Positions 16,944 through 25,669 of a DNA stretch of 64,000 nt are shown piece by piece. The stretch is taken from the NCBI RefSeq assembly GCF_030580935.1, contig NZ_JAUQOM010000001.1, forward strand, positions 620,001-684,000. Direction: 5' to 3'. How positions within the stretch are numbered: the stretch's first letter is position 1; each line of letters opens with the position of its first letter. The notes under the pieces were generated by a model that did not search any database, was not told where the DNA came from, and saw only the letters and a list, made by a program, of their open reading frames with translations. The position numbers were made by a program, and so were the translations under genes. The DNA comes from Sphingobium cyanobacteriorum (lineage in GTDB: Bacteria; Pseudomonadota; Alphaproteobacteria; Sphingomonadales; Sphingomonadaceae).

Positions 16944-17870
16944 TCATTCCCCCGTGGCCGGCAGCGGCTGTACGACCAGCTTGGGCACGCTATTGTCCGG
17001 CACGGTCCGCGCCACGGAGGGCGGTGTCACAGAGGGTGAAGTCACAGGCGGCGTGGCGGCGTTCGGCGCGGCTGGCGTGACCGGCGGCCTGGCGCTGCCT
17101 GTCGACGGGGGCGTCGCCGTCCGGGTCACGGTCGATGCCGTCACGCTGGGCGTCCAGCCCCTGGGCGGCGCATCGCCCGGCGGCACCGGCGGCGGCGGCA
17201 GGGGCGTGGGCGACACCACCACCGTCACGCTCGCACCAAAGCGGGACTGCCATTCGGCCAGCCGCCGCAGATAGTCGGCATAGGCGGCATAGAAATCCTG
17301 GAACGGCTTTTCCAGTTCCGCCAGCCAGACGGGCGCCTGGTCCAGCAACTGGCCGGACGGCGTGGCCAGCACCTTTGCCCCCACGCCCACCGCCACCGGG
17401 CAGAAATGCTTGATCACCGGCGGCAGGGCGAAGAAATTATAGACCACCGTGTTCAGCCGCTCGCGCGCGCCCAGCCCGGCATTGCCATAGGCGACGCTGT
17501 AATTGCGGTCGACCGCCGCATTGGCCGCCGTCAGCATCGGTTTATGCACTGCCAATATCTGATTATATTGCAGCCGCGCGGTGCTGCCATATTTGTCGCA
17601 ATTGAGCGCCGCGACGTTCAGCGCCATGCGCACATGCCACAACGCCGTGTTGGACGTGACGCCGCGATTGGCGGTCAGATATTTGCCATCGGCATCCTTT
17701 TCGGGGATGCCCATCCCTTCGGCCGCCTGATCGGGCGGCACCGGGCGCACCGTGGGCACGACGGGCGGTGGCGGGGTGGGCGGCGGTGGCGGCGGCGGGG
17801 TCGAACAGGCCGCCAGCACCGCCAGCGACACCAATGAGATCCGGCCAGGTAAACGGCGCGTTGCGAGCAT
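16944..17870 (-). CDS. proline-rich lipoprotein, unknown family (paralogue of 49936-50628)
   Basis: A 308-residue predicted lipoprotein. It has a basic n-region, a hydrophobic core and lipobox LAAC (Cys near 22), then an almost pure proline tract and a helical domain (about 55-215), and finally a Pro/Thr/Val-rich disordered tail. The central domain shares a distinct pattern with the secreted protein at 49936-50628: (W)(H/N).R.ALNVAAL.C followed by YN.....H. The ATG at 17870 has a GGAGAATTTG ribosome-binding sequence; the open frame upstream is not lipoprotein-like. The function is unknown; a cell-envelope role is likely. Confidence 0.75.
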   Translation of the reverse strand: MLATRRLPGRISLVSLAVLAACSTPPPPPPPTPPPPVVPTVRPVPPDQAAEGMGIPEKDADGKYLTANRGVTSNTALWHVRMALNVAALNCDKYGSTARLQYNQILAVHKPMLTAANAAVDRNYSVAYGNAGLGARERLNTVVYNFFALPPVIKHFCPVAVGVGAKVLATPSGQLLDQAPVWLAELEKPFQDFYAAYADYLRRLAEWQSRFGASVTVVVSPTPLPPPPVPPGDAPPRGWTPSVTASTVTRTATPPSTGSARPPVTPAAPNAATPPVTSPSVTPPSVARTVPDNSVPKLVVQPLPATGE

Positions 17871-17956
17871 CAAATTCTCCGATGGGACTGTGCGCCGGTC
17901 ATGCCGGTCATTCTGTCCGGAGGAAATATGCCTTATACTCCGTTCACCGCAAGCCC

Positions 17957-18970
17957 TCAGGCGGCTCGCCGCTCCAGCGCGCCCGCGGCCTCGTCCAGCA
18001 ACTGCGCGATGATGTCGGCGACCGGCTCTTCCTTCGTCACCATGCCGACCGACTGCCCCGCCATCAGCGACCCGCCATCGACATCGCCGTCGATCACCGC
18101 CTTGCGCAGCGCCCCGGCCCAATAATGTTCGATCTGCAACTGCGCCTCGCCCATGTCCACCGCGCCGCTGTCCAGCAGGTTGGCGACTTCGCGCTGCTTG
18201 GCGGTGAAGGCTTCGGTGCCCGCATTTTTGAGCGCGCGGACGGGGATGACCGGCAGGCGCGGGTCGATCTGCACGCTGGCGATCGCATCGCGCGCCGACG
18301 CGCGGAAAAACGCCTTCTTGAACGCGGGATGGGCGATGCTCTCGGTGGCGCAGGCAAAGCGGGTGCCAAGCTGCACGCCTGCCGCGCCCATTTCCAGATA
18401 GGCGGCGATCGCCTCGCCCCGGCCGATCCCGCCCGCGACGAACACCGGCACCTGTTGCGCCATTTCCGGCAATATTTCCTGCGCCAGCACGCTGGTCGCG
18501 ACCGGACCGATATGGCCACCCGCCTCCATCCCCTCGACCACCAGCGCGTCGACGCCCGACCGCACCAGCTTCTTGGCCAGCGCCAGCGCAGGCGCGAAGC
18601 AGATCAGCTTCGCCCCGTTCGCCTTGATCGCCTCGATGCTGCCCTTGGGCGGCAGGCCGCCGGCCAGCACGACATGGCTGACATCATGGCGCGCGCACAC
18701 CGCGATCAGGTCGAACAGTTGCGGATGCATGGTGATCAGGTTCACGCCGAACGGCTTGTCCGTCAGCGCCTTCGTCGCCGCAATCTCGGCATCGAGCAAG
18801 GCGGGCGTCATCGCCCCGCACGCGATCACGCCAAAACCGCCCGCGTTGGAGATCGCCGACACCAGATGCCGCTCGCTCACCCAGCTCATCGCCCCGCACA
18901 GGATCGCACTCTCGCACCCCAGAAAGTCGGTGCCACGGGCCATGAGGGAAGCGAGTTTGGCGGTGGTCAT
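17957..18970 (-). CDS. nitronate monooxygenase family flavoprotein
   Basis: A 337-residue TIM-barrel FMN enzyme of the nitronate monooxygenase / FabK-like (2-nitropropane dioxygenase) family. Typical features are GAMSWVSERHLVSAISNAGGFGVI near the start, VVEGMEAGGHIGP for FMN and substrate binding, VFVAGGIGRGEAIAAYLEMGAAGVQLGTRF for phosphate binding, and KNAGTEAF. The C-terminal portion is longer than in classic NMOs and resembles the class that includes enoyl-ACP reductase II relatives, so the physiological substrate is uncertain. The start is ATG 18970. A terminator hairpin separates it from lysC upstream. Confidence 0.8.
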   Translation of the reverse strand: MTTAKLASLMARGTDFLGCESAILCGAMSWVSERHLVSAISNAGGFGVIACGAMTPALLDAEIAATKALTDKPFGVNLITMHPQLFDLIAVCARHDVSHVVLAGGLPPKGSIEAIKANGAKLICFAPALALAKKLVRSGVDALVVEGMEAGGHIGPVATSVLAQEILPEMAQQVPVFVAGGIGRGEAIAAYLEMGAAGVQLGTRFACATESIAHPAFKKAFFRASARDAIASVQIDPRLPVIPVRALKNAGTEAFTAKQREVANLLDSGAVDMGEAQLQIEHYWAGALRKAVIDGDVDGGSLMAGQSVGMVTKEEPVADIIAQLLDEAAGALERRAA

Positions 18971-18989
18971 ATGTCTAGCCTTCAAGATA

Positions 18990-19017
18990 CAAAAAGCCCC
19001 TCCCCGCGAGGGAGGGG
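18990..19017 (-). terminator. terminator hairpin downstream of lysC
   Basis: Arms CCCCTCCC (18997-19004) and GGGAGGGG (19010-19017) form an 8-bp stem. Read on the minus strand it is followed by CTTTTTG. It lies about 75 bp past the lysC stop. The stem sequence is also a common repeat type in GC-rich alphaproteobacteria. Confidence 0.65.
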
Positions 19018-19091
19018 TTGGGGTGGGGACATGCCGAAACAGCGCCCTCACCCTTTCTCTTCTCATCCCCTGACCGGGGACAGGCGAAAAA

Positions 19092-20357
19092 TCAAGCCGC
19101 CGGCGCGTCCAGCCCATAGGCCGTGTGCAGCACGCGGACCGCCAGTTCCGTCTCGTCCTCGTCGATCAGCACGCTGACCTTGATCTCGCTGGTGGAGATC
19201 GCCTCGATATTGATGCCGCGCTCGGCCAGCGTCTTGAACATGGTGGCGGCGACGCCGGCATGGCTGCGCATCCCCACGCCAACGACGCTGATCTTGGCGA
19301 CTTCGGCGTCGGTGATGATGCGGCGGAAGCCGATCTTGTCCTTGAGCGATTCCAGCAGGTCGACGCTGCGGGCCAGGTCCGCGCGCGGCACGGTGAAGGT
19401 GACGTCGGTCTCCTCCTTCTCCTTGCTGTCATTCTGGATGATCATGTCGACATTGATCGCCGCATCGGCCAGCGGGCCGAAGATGCTGGCGACAGCGCCG
19501 GGCTTGTCGGGCACGCGGGTGACGATGATCTTCGCCTCATTCTTGTCATGGGCGATGCCGGTGATGAGCTGACGTTCCATCTTGTCTTCCTTGAGCTTGG
19601 CTTCCAGTTCCTCTTCGCTGACGATCAGCGTGCCGGGGAGGTCGTCCTGGGTGGGATCATCGAAGGAGGAGAGCACCTGCACGACCACCCCTTCCTTCAT
19701 GGCGAGGCCGACCGACCGGGTCTGGAGCACCTTGGCGCCGACAGAGGCCAGTTCCAGCATCTCCTCATAGGTGACGAGGTCGAGCTTGCGGGCGCGGGCG
19801 ACGATGCGCGGGTCGGTGGTATAGACGCCATCGACATCGGTATAGATGTCGCAGCGATCGGCCTTGATCGCCGCGGCCACCGCGACCGCCGACGTGTCGG
19901 ACCCGCCCCGGCCCAGCGTCGACACCCGGCCATCGGCCATCATGCCCTGGAAACCGGGGATCACCGCCACCTTGCCGCTGCGCATCGACGCCAGCAGGTC
20001 GATCGTGTCGATATCGCTCACCCGCGCCTTGGCATGGGCCTCCACCGTGCGGATCGGCAATTGCCAGCCAAGCCAGCTTCGCGCCTCCACGCCCATGGCT
20101 TTCAATGTCATCGCCAACAGGCCGCTGGTGATCTGCTCGCCCGCCGCGACCACGACATCATATTCGGCCGGGTCGTACAGGGGTGATGCTTCCTTGCAGA
20201 ATCCGACCAGCCGGTCCGTCTCGCCCGCCATGGCCGACACGACGACGGCGACTTCATGGCCCTGGTCCACAACATGTTTGACACGCGCGGCCACGTTGCG
20301 AATTCGCTCCATCCCCGCCATGGAGGTGCCGCCGAATTTCATCACGATGCGCGCCAT
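19092..20357 (-). CDS. lysC: aspartate kinase
   Basis: Phosphorylates aspartate, the first step towards lysine, threonine, methionine and diaminopimelate. The 421-residue protein has the N-terminal kinase domain (VMKFGGTSMAGMERI; GRGGSDTSAVA; DVDGVYTTDPR). Two C-terminal ACT domains (about 270-345 and 355-418) mediate end-product inhibition. Length and domain order match the single-gene alphaproteobacterial LysC. It is divergent from ubiG with about 180 bp between starts, a conserved pairing as I remember it. No leader peptide or riboswitch was recognised in that gap. Confidence 0.95.
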   Translation of the reverse strand: MARIVMKFGGTSMAGMERIRNVAARVKHVVDQGHEVAVVVSAMAGETDRLVGFCKEASPLYDPAEYDVVVAAGEQITSGLLAMTLKAMGVEARSWLGWQLPIRTVEAHAKARVSDIDTIDLLASMRSGKVAVIPGFQGMMADGRVSTLGRGGSDTSAVAVAAAIKADRCDIYTDVDGVYTTDPRIVARARKLDLVTYEEMLELASVGAKVLQTRSVGLAMKEGVVVQVLSSFDDPTQDDLPGTLIVSEEELEAKLKEDKMERQLITGIAHDKNEAKIIVTRVPDKPGAVASIFGPLADAAINVDMIIQNDSKEKEETDVTFTVPRADLARSVDLLESLKDKIGFRRIITDAEVAKISVVGVGMRSHAGVAATMFKTLAERGINIEAISTSEIKVSVLIDEDETELAVRVLHTAYGLDAPAA

Positions 20358-20537
20358 TTGCTTGTCGAACCTGCCTTGATTGTGAAAGAAAATATCCCAA
20401 AGGGGGCGAAAACGGCGCTTCTCTTAGCAGCAGCGACGGATATGGCAAGCAATCCTGCCTGTCCTGCATCGGTGTCCTGCCCTGCCGACCCGGATCATCG
20501 CCTTTGCCTCCGGTCCCCGGCCTGTTAAGACGGCATC

Positions 20538-21278
20538 ATGACCACGCAAAACGCCACCGCCACGATCGACCCCAGGGAAGCCGCCCATTTCGGCGAGATG
20601 GCCGCCGACTGGTGGAACCCCGCCGGGTCCAGCGCGATGCTGCACAAGCTCAATCCGGTGCGCCTGCGCTATATCCGCGCAGCGATCGACCGCCATTGGC
20701 CGGGCAACGCGCACGGCTTCCGCCCGCTGGCGGGCAGGCGCGCGCTGGATGTGGGTTGCGGCGCGGGGCTGCTGGCCGAACCGCTCGCGCGCCTCGGCGC
20801 GGCCGTGACCGGCCTGGACGCCGCGCCGGAAAATATTGCCGTCGCCGCCGCCCATGCCGTCGGCCAGCAGCTCAGCATCGACTATCGCGCCACTCCGGTG
20901 GAGGATCTGGCCGACAGTGGCTTCGATCTCGTCACCTCGATGGAAGTGATCGAGCATGTCGCCGATCCCGCCGCCTTCGTGCGCGCGCTGGCGGGCAAAC
21001 TCGCGCCCGATGGCCTGATGATCCTGTCCACCCCCAACCGCACCCCCCTCTCCCGCCTCGCCATGATCACCATCGGCGAAAGCGTCGGCGGCATCCCCAA
21101 AGGGACGCATGACTGGCGCAAATTCCTGACGCCCGACGAACTGACCGTACTGTTGGACCAGGCCGGGCTGGAGGTGACGGACAGCAGCGGCCTGTCCTTC
21201 GACCCACGCAGCGGCTTCACCCTGTCGGCAAACAGCGCGATCAACTATCTGCTGACCGCGCGGCACAAAGCCCGCTAA
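20538..21278 (+). CDS. ubiG: ubiquinone biosynthesis O-methyltransferase
   Basis: SAM-dependent methyltransferase that carries out both O-methylations of ubiquinone synthesis. At 246 residues it has the usual length. Recognisable parts are HFGEMAADWWNPAGSSAMLHKLNPVRLRYI, SAM motif I LDVGCGAGLLAEPLARLGA, GLDAAPENIAVA, SMEVIEHVADP, and the GTHDWRKFLTPDEL segment. The start at ATG 20538 is directly supported by family alignment. It is divergent from lysC and convergent with the DUF1206 gene, 3 bp away. Confidence 0.95.
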   Translation: MTTQNATATIDPREAAHFGEMAADWWNPAGSSAMLHKLNPVRLRYIRAAIDRHWPGNAHGFRPLAGRRALDVGCGAGLLAEPLARLGAAVTGLDAAPENIAVAAAHAVGQQLSIDYRATPVEDLADSGFDLVTSMEVIEHVADPAAFVRALAGKLAPDGLMILSTPNRTPLSRLAMITIGESVGGIPKGTHDWRKFLTPDELTVLLDQAGLEVTDSSGLSFDPRSGFTLSANSAINYLLTARHKAR

Positions 21279-21281
21279 TCC

Positions 21282-22091
21282 TTACAGGAAACCGGGTTTG
21301 CGCACCCTGATCCGGCGATAACGCGCCTCGATCAGGCTGAATATGCCAAATAGCGCCAGCCCGAATGCCACGACGGCCAGGATCGCCGCGCCCTCCGGTT
21401 GAGCGCGCAACTGTTTCAGCGCCTCGCCCAGCCCGCCGGCGCGATCGGCGTCATGATTGGCCGCCGCCGATATCAGGAACCAGCCGATGATGGCGAAGAT
21501 CAGCGCCCGCGCGGCATATCCGCACCGCCCGATCCACCGCACATGATGGGGCGCGGGCACCTGCGCGTCCATCTCGTCAAACTGTGCCTTATAGGCTTTG
21601 ATCGCCTGCGCTGCGGCGACGGCGAAAAAGCACAGCCCCACCAGCATCAGCAGCAGCGTGCCGCCCGGCTGCGCCAGCAGCCATGCCGACCAGCTTTCCG
21701 CGCTCTGGTCGCCGGGGCTGGCCCCCTGCGCCGACGTCTGCCGGAGCGCGAGCCGCCCGGCCGCAACTGCCAGCGTGACATGCACGATGCCGCTCACCGC
21801 ATGGCCGGCCCGCTTGAAGCGGCCCTTGAGGTCATGGCTGAGATTTTCCGGGTCCGTGATCGCTTCGGTCAGGCGCCACACCGCATAGCCGGCAAAACCC
21901 AGCGCACAGATGCCCAGCAGGACATGGCCCAGCGGCGCATCCACCAGCGTCCCCAGCACGCCCTGATTGTCCATCGGCCGTCCGCCATGGATGGCGACAT
22001 CCAGCGCGAACCAGCCGATGAGGATATAGACCAGCCCCCGCGCGGCAAATCCGATCCGGGCGAAAAGGGTCATTCTGTCATTATAGGTCAT
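21282..22091 (-). CDS. DUF1206 integral membrane protein
   Basis: A 269-residue protein with three internally similar modules, each a pair of membrane helices introduced by an ARIGFAARGLVYILIGWFAL-type pattern (also KRAGHAVSGIVHVTLA and GRCGYAARALIFAIIGWFL). This is the DUF1206 architecture with about six membrane segments. The ATG at 22091 is supported by AGGAG seven nucleotides upstream. The function of the family is unknown. It ends 3 bp from the ubiG stop in convergent orientation. Confidence 0.85.
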   Translation of the reverse strand: MTYNDRMTLFARIGFAARGLVYILIGWFALDVAIHGGRPMDNQGVLGTLVDAPLGHVLLGICALGFAGYAVWRLTEAITDPENLSHDLKGRFKRAGHAVSGIVHVTLAVAAGRLALRQTSAQGASPGDQSAESWSAWLLAQPGGTLLLMLVGLCFFAVAAAQAIKAYKAQFDEMDAQVPAPHHVRWIGRCGYAARALIFAIIGWFLISAAANHDADRAGGLGEALKQLRAQPEGAAILAVVAFGLALFGIFSLIEARYRRIRVRKPGFL

Positions 22092-22174
22092 GCTGCGCTC
22101 CTGTCGCAGCGCCAATGCGCCAGATCGCCCGCCGTTCCCTCGGCAGGAACAGGCCAGTTGAACGGACCGCCCGC

Positions 22175-22993
22175 TTATGCCTGCCCGACCGCCTCCGCCC
22201 GCGCCACCAGCGCGCGCGCTTGCTCCACATGCATCGTTTCGATCATCCGTCCCTCGAAGCGTTCCGCCCCGCCGGTCGCCGCCGCGATCAGCCGCCGCGC
22301 GTCGGCCAGCGCCTGCGCGTCCGGCCCGAACACCGCATTAGCCACTGGCACCTGCGCGGGATGGATCAGCGTCTTGCCGTCAAAGCCGATCGCATGACCC
22401 GCCGCACATTCCGCCGCCAGCCCCGCCTCGTCGTCCAGCCGGTTATACACGCCATCGAACACCGCGATCCCGGCCGCCCGCGCCGCCAGGACGCTCGCCT
22501 GCATCGCGAACGCCAGCCCCTCGCGCCCCGCGCCCGCCGGTATGCCCAGATCCCGGCGCAGGTCGTTATTGCCCATGAACAGGCCGGCGCAGCCCTCCGC
22601 CGCCGCGATCTCCGCCGCCGCCAGCACACCGCGCGCGCTTTCGATCATCGCGATCACCGGCTTTTGCGCCACGCTGAACACATCGCGCACCTGCCGCGCA
22701 CGCTCCACCTTGGGCAGCACGACATAGTCGGCGGCCGACGCCTTCATCGCCACCATCTCCGCCCCGTGCCAGGCCGTGCCCTCGACATTGATCCGCACCG
22801 CCGCCAGCCGCGCCCCGAACCCTTCGCCCAGCGCCTCCACCGCCGCCGCCCGCGCGGCCGCCTTGGCGTCGTCGGGCACCGCATCCTCCAGGTCCAGTAT
22901 CACCATGTCGCACGGCAGCGCGCGCGCCTTGGCAATGGCGCGCGGGTTGGACGCGGGCAGGAACAGCAGCGAACGGGCGTGGCGCAGCAACAT
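22175..22993 (-). CDS. HpcH/HpaI aldolase / CitE-like CoA-ester lyase
   Basis: A 272-residue TIM-barrel lyase of the CitE/L-malyl-CoA lyase type. RSLLFLPASNPRAIAKA, VILDLEDAVPDDAK (metal-binding Glu and Asp), a VRIN segment and IGFDGKTLIHPAQV are all typical. These enzymes cleave or form C-C bonds in CoA thioesters such as malyl-CoA or citramalyl-CoA; the exact substrate is not evident. The ATG at 22993 follows AAGGAGAG. An upstream start would overlap the divergent SPFH gene. No citrate lyase subunits are nearby, so a role in C5 or dicarboxylic-acid catabolism is more likely than citrate fermentation. Confidence 0.83.
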   Translation of the reverse strand: MLLRHARSLLFLPASNPRAIAKARALPCDMVILDLEDAVPDDAKAAARAAAVEALGEGFGARLAAVRINVEGTAWHGAEMVAMKASAADYVVLPKVERARQVRDVFSVAQKPVIAMIESARGVLAAAEIAAAEGCAGLFMGNNDLRRDLGIPAGAGREGLAFAMQASVLAARAAGIAVFDGVYNRLDDEAGLAAECAAGHAIGFDGKTLIHPAQVPVANAVFGPDAQALADARRLIAAATGGAERFEGRMIETMHVEQARALVARAEAVGQA

Positions 22994-23066
22994 GGAAACT
23001 CTCCTTGGTTTGACTTTCCCCGTTAACGAATAAGGCGCATAGTCCAAGCCTGTTTCGCCGGAGATC

Positions 23067-24044
23067 ATGATGCTGACGACCTTTGCACTGACGCTGACCG
23101 GGCTCGTCCTCTTCTACCTCGCCGTCAGTGTGAAGGTGGTGCGGCAGGGCTATCAATATACGATCGAGCGGTTCGGCCGCTTCACCGAAGTCGCCAGGCC
23201 CGGCCTCAACTTCTACCCCGCCTTCTTCTACGCCGTCGGGCGCAAGATCAACATGATGGAGCAGGTGGTCGATATTCCCGGACAGGAAATCATCACCAAG
23301 GACAATGCCATGGTGTCGGTCGACGGCGTGGTATTCTTCCAGGTGCTCGACGCGGCCAAGGCGGCCTATGAGGTCTCCGAACTCTATGTCGCCATCATGC
23401 AGCTTGCCACCACCAACCTGCGCACCGTCATGGGTTCGATGGACCTGGACGAAACCCTGTCGAAACGCGACGAGATCAACGCCCGGCTGCTGTCGGTGGT
23501 CGATCATGCCACCAACGCCTGGGGCATCAAGATCACCCGCGTCGAGCTAAAGGACATCCGCCCGCCCGCCGACATCGTCAACGCCATGGGCCGCCAGATG
23601 AAGGCGGAGCGCGAAAAGCGCGCCAACATCCTGGATGCCGAAGGCGCGCGCGCCGCCGAAATCCTGCGCGCGGAGGGTGAGAAGCAGGGCCAGATATTGC
23701 AGGCCGAAGGCCGCCGCGAAGCCGCCTTCCGCGACGCCGAGGCGCGCGAGCGCGAGGCGGAGGCGGAAGCCAAGGCGACCCGGATGGTGTCCGATGCGAT
23801 CAGCGCCGGCAACCCGCAGGCGCTCAACTATTTCATCGCGCAAAAATATACCGAAGCCGTCAGCCAGTTCGCGACCAGCCCCAATGCCAAGACCATCCTC
23901 TTCCCGGTGGAGGCCACCCAGTTGATCGGCACGCTGGGCGGCATCGGCGCCCTGGCGAAGGAAGCGCTGGGCGACAGCGCCCCCACGCCCCCCGCCCCGC
24001 CACCCGCCCCCCGGCGCGGTCCCTTCGGCCAGAGCCAGGGGTGA
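23067..24044 (+). CDS. SPFH/stomatin-like membrane protease-associated protein (QmcA-like)
   Basis: A 325-residue band-7 protein. It has one N-terminal membrane helix (about 5-22), then the SPFH domain (VVRQGYQYTIERFGRFTEVARPGLNF; VVDIPGQEIITKDNAMVSVDGVVF). A long charged coiled coil follows (KAEREKRANILDAEGARAAEIL), then a proline-rich tail. Such proteins form large microdomain cages, often with FtsH or NfeD partners. GGAG precedes the ATG by 3 nt. The NfeD gene 154 bp downstream on the same strand completes the classic stomatin-NfeD pair. A palindromic repeat lies between them. Confidence 0.9.
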   Translation: MMLTTFALTLTGLVLFYLAVSVKVVRQGYQYTIERFGRFTEVARPGLNFYPAFFYAVGRKINMMEQVVDIPGQEIITKDNAMVSVDGVVFFQVLDAAKAAYEVSELYVAIMQLATTNLRTVMGSMDLDETLSKRDEINARLLSVVDHATNAWGIKITRVELKDIRPPADIVNAMGRQMKAEREKRANILDAEGARAAEILRAEGEKQGQILQAEGRREAAFRDAEAREREAEAEAKATRMVSDAISAGNPQALNYFIAQKYTEAVSQFATSPNAKTILFPVEATQLIGTLGGIGALAKEALGDSAPTPPAPPPAPRRGPFGQSQG

Positions 24045-24065
24045 TGGCGCTGGCCATGAAAAGCC

Positions 24066-24090
24066 GTCATCCCCGCGAAGGCGGGCCCCC
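24066..24090 (+). repeat. palindromic repeat (GTCATCCCCGCGAAGG type)
   Basis: A copy of the GTCATCCCCGCGAAGGCGGG repeat with a short internal stem (CCCGC/GCGGG), 22 bp after the SPFH stop. It is the same family as the 61556-61605 element and a cousin of the repeats flanking the GIY-YIG gene. A second, inverted arm is not evident here. Confidence 0.65.
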
Positions 24091-24198
24091 GTCTCCCGAC
24101 CTCTCCACCCAACGCCACGCTTGCGCAACGGATTGGCTGACACCGAACGTCGCGCCTCACCCGCATGGACATGACGGAAGCAAAGAGGCCCCCACCCC

Positions 24199-24651
24199 AT
24201 GACCCTCTCCCTCCTCCAGGACCATTGGGGCTGGCTGGTTTTCGCCGCGCTGCTGGGCATAGCGGAGGTGATGATCCCCGGCGTGTTCCTGATCTGGATC
24301 GCCATCGCCGCCGCCATCACCGGCCTCGTCGCGCTCGCCCTGCCGATCGCCCTCCCGCTCCAGTTCCTGTTGTTCGCGGGCTTGAGCATCGCGGCGGTCT
24401 ATGCCGGTCGCCGCTGGTATGTGGACAATCCGGTCGCCTCCACCGACCCCCTGCTCAATGATCGCACCGCCCGCCTGATCGGCCAGACCGTGACGGTCGT
24501 GGAGCCGATTGTCGGGGGGGAGGGCCGGGTCAAGGTCGGCGACGGCGTATGGAGCGCCACTGGCCCGGATGCAGCGGTCGGCGCGCGGGTGCGGGTCGTG
24601 GCCGCGGACGGCGCGGTGCTCCAGGTAGAGGGGCTGCGGGCAGAAGGTTAG
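24199..24651 (+). CDS. NfeD-like membrane protein
   Basis: A 150-residue short-form NfeD protein. Hydrophobic helices span about 10-75, with the stretch LLGIAEVMIPGVFLIWIAIAA typical of the family. A C-terminal OB-fold domain follows (GQTVTVVEPIVGGEGRVKVGDGVWSA). It partners the upstream stomatin-like protein in membrane microdomain organisation; the molecular role is not settled. The start is ATG 24199. The pairing and domain layout make the call secure. Confidence 0.9.
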   Translation: MTLSLLQDHWGWLVFAALLGIAEVMIPGVFLIWIAIAAAITGLVALALPIALPLQFLLFAGLSIAAVYAGRRWYVDNPVASTDPLLNDRTARLIGQTVTVVEPIVGGEGRVKVGDGVWSATGPDAAVGARVRVVAADGAVLQVEGLRAEG

Positions 24652-24807
24652 GGCAACCACGCCCGTCCCCTCCCCCGCGCATCGGCGCAATGCCGCGCCA
24701 CGACAGCAGGATCGGTTGTCGGGCATGCCCGATCATCCTTGGTATATGATGGCTGCCGATACGCTCCACCAGCAATAAAGCCGGGTCTTTCCTAACGCAA
24801 AGCAAGA

Positions 24808-24822
24808 CCGGCCCAAGGCCGG
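24808..24822 (-). terminator. possible terminator after msrA
   Basis: CCGGCC/GGCCGG stem (24808-24813, 24817-24822) with a CAA loop. Read on the minus strand it is followed by the loosely T-rich TCTTGCTTTG. It lies about 35 bp past the msrA stop. Weak evidence. Confidence 0.3.
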
Positions 24823-24858
24823 CTGGCAAATCCGGTCGGTCCCGCCTTCATGTCGCGT

Positions 24859-25533
24859 TCAGCGCGCGGGGCGCGCCTGGTACAGCGTCGGGAAGCGCGC
24901 GCGGAAGGCGACCAGCTTGGGCATGTCCCAGCGCAGGATATAGGGATGACGCGGATTTTTCGTCAGGAAATCCTGATGATAGGCATCCGCATCCTGAAAT
25001 CCGGTGAAGCGCTCCACCCTGGTCACGACCGGATCGCGCCACAACCCGCTCTTGCCCAGTTGCGCCAGATAGGCGCGCGCCGCCTTGTCCTGTTCCCCGT
25101 TCAGCGGGAACAGCGCGCTGCGATATTGGGTGCCATGGTCCGGCCCCTGATAGTTGAGCGTGGTGGGATCGGCGATGACCGAGAAGAAAATGCGCAGCAA
25201 CGTACCGTAGCTGACGACCCTGGGATCATAGGTCACACGCACCGCTTCGGCATAGCCGGTGTCGCCCCTGCTCACGGCGTCATAATCGACCTTCATGCCG
25301 CGCGGGCCGCCGGCAAAGCCGGAACTGACCAGATGCACGCCCTTCACATGGGACAATACGCCATCGACGCCCCAATAGCAGCCACCGGCGAATATGGCGG
25401 TTTCCAGCTTGCGCACGGGCTTGGCGTCGATGGCCGGAACCGGCGCGAGCACGGTGCGCTCGGCGCGCAGCGGGGTGGCGACGGCAAGCGCCGCCAGAAC
25501 AGTCAGGATCAGGCGATCAGAGCGCCGCATCAT
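24859..25533 (-). CDS. msrA: exported peptide-methionine (S)-S-oxide reductase
   Basis: Reduces methionine-S-sulfoxide in proteins. The 224-residue form has an N-terminal signal peptide (RLILTVLAALAVATPLRA), so it should act in the periplasm. The catalytic motif is GCYWG at 51-55 (Cys52), with Tyr where GCFWG is usual. Other family segments are SGFAGG, YAEAVRVTYDPRVVSYGTLL, DHGTQYRSALF and YHQDFL. Its start lies inside the 3' end of a 50-codon membrane-protein gene, suggesting translational coupling. The family is certain; periplasmic location is inferred from the signal sequence. Confidence 0.9.
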   Translation of the reverse strand: MMRRSDRLILTVLAALAVATPLRAERTVLAPVPAIDAKPVRKLETAIFAGGCYWGVDGVLSHVKGVHLVSSGFAGGPRGMKVDYDAVSRGDTGYAEAVRVTYDPRVVSYGTLLRIFFSVIADPTTLNYQGPDHGTQYRSALFPLNGEQDKAARAYLAQLGKSGLWRDPVVTRVERFTGFQDADAYHQDFLTKNPRHPYILRWDMPKLVAFRARFPTLYQARPAR

Positions 25534-25669
25534 GGGTCGCCGTCGCTGCGATCGCGGGCGAAGCCAGCACGGGCGTTTCGTTCGGCTGCATCAGGAACAT
25601 GCCGACAGCACCGATCGCAAACCCGCCCAGGAAGCGCAGGAACAGGTCGGATTTGAGGAACGCCATCAT
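25517..25669 (-). CDS. small single-TM protein overlapping msrA
   Basis: A 50-residue frame beginning MMAFLKSDLFLRFLGGFAIG, with one hydrophobic helix (about 10-25) and a short Thr/Ala-rich tail. It overlaps the msrA start by 17 bp and is preceded by AAAGG at good spacing; a longer upstream start is unlikely. It is not recognised as a named family. The overlap with an exported methionine sulfoxide reductase suggests cotranslation and perhaps a membrane partner, but this is inferred from layout alone. Confidence 0.5.
   Translation of the reverse strand: MMAFLKSDLFLRFLGGFAIGAVGMFLMQPNETPVLASPAIAATATHDAAL

Noticed and set aside
20358-20537. Lysine riboswitch or leader peptide before lysC
   Set aside because: The gap is short, shows no recognisable riboswitch core, and has no short frame rich in regulated codons.
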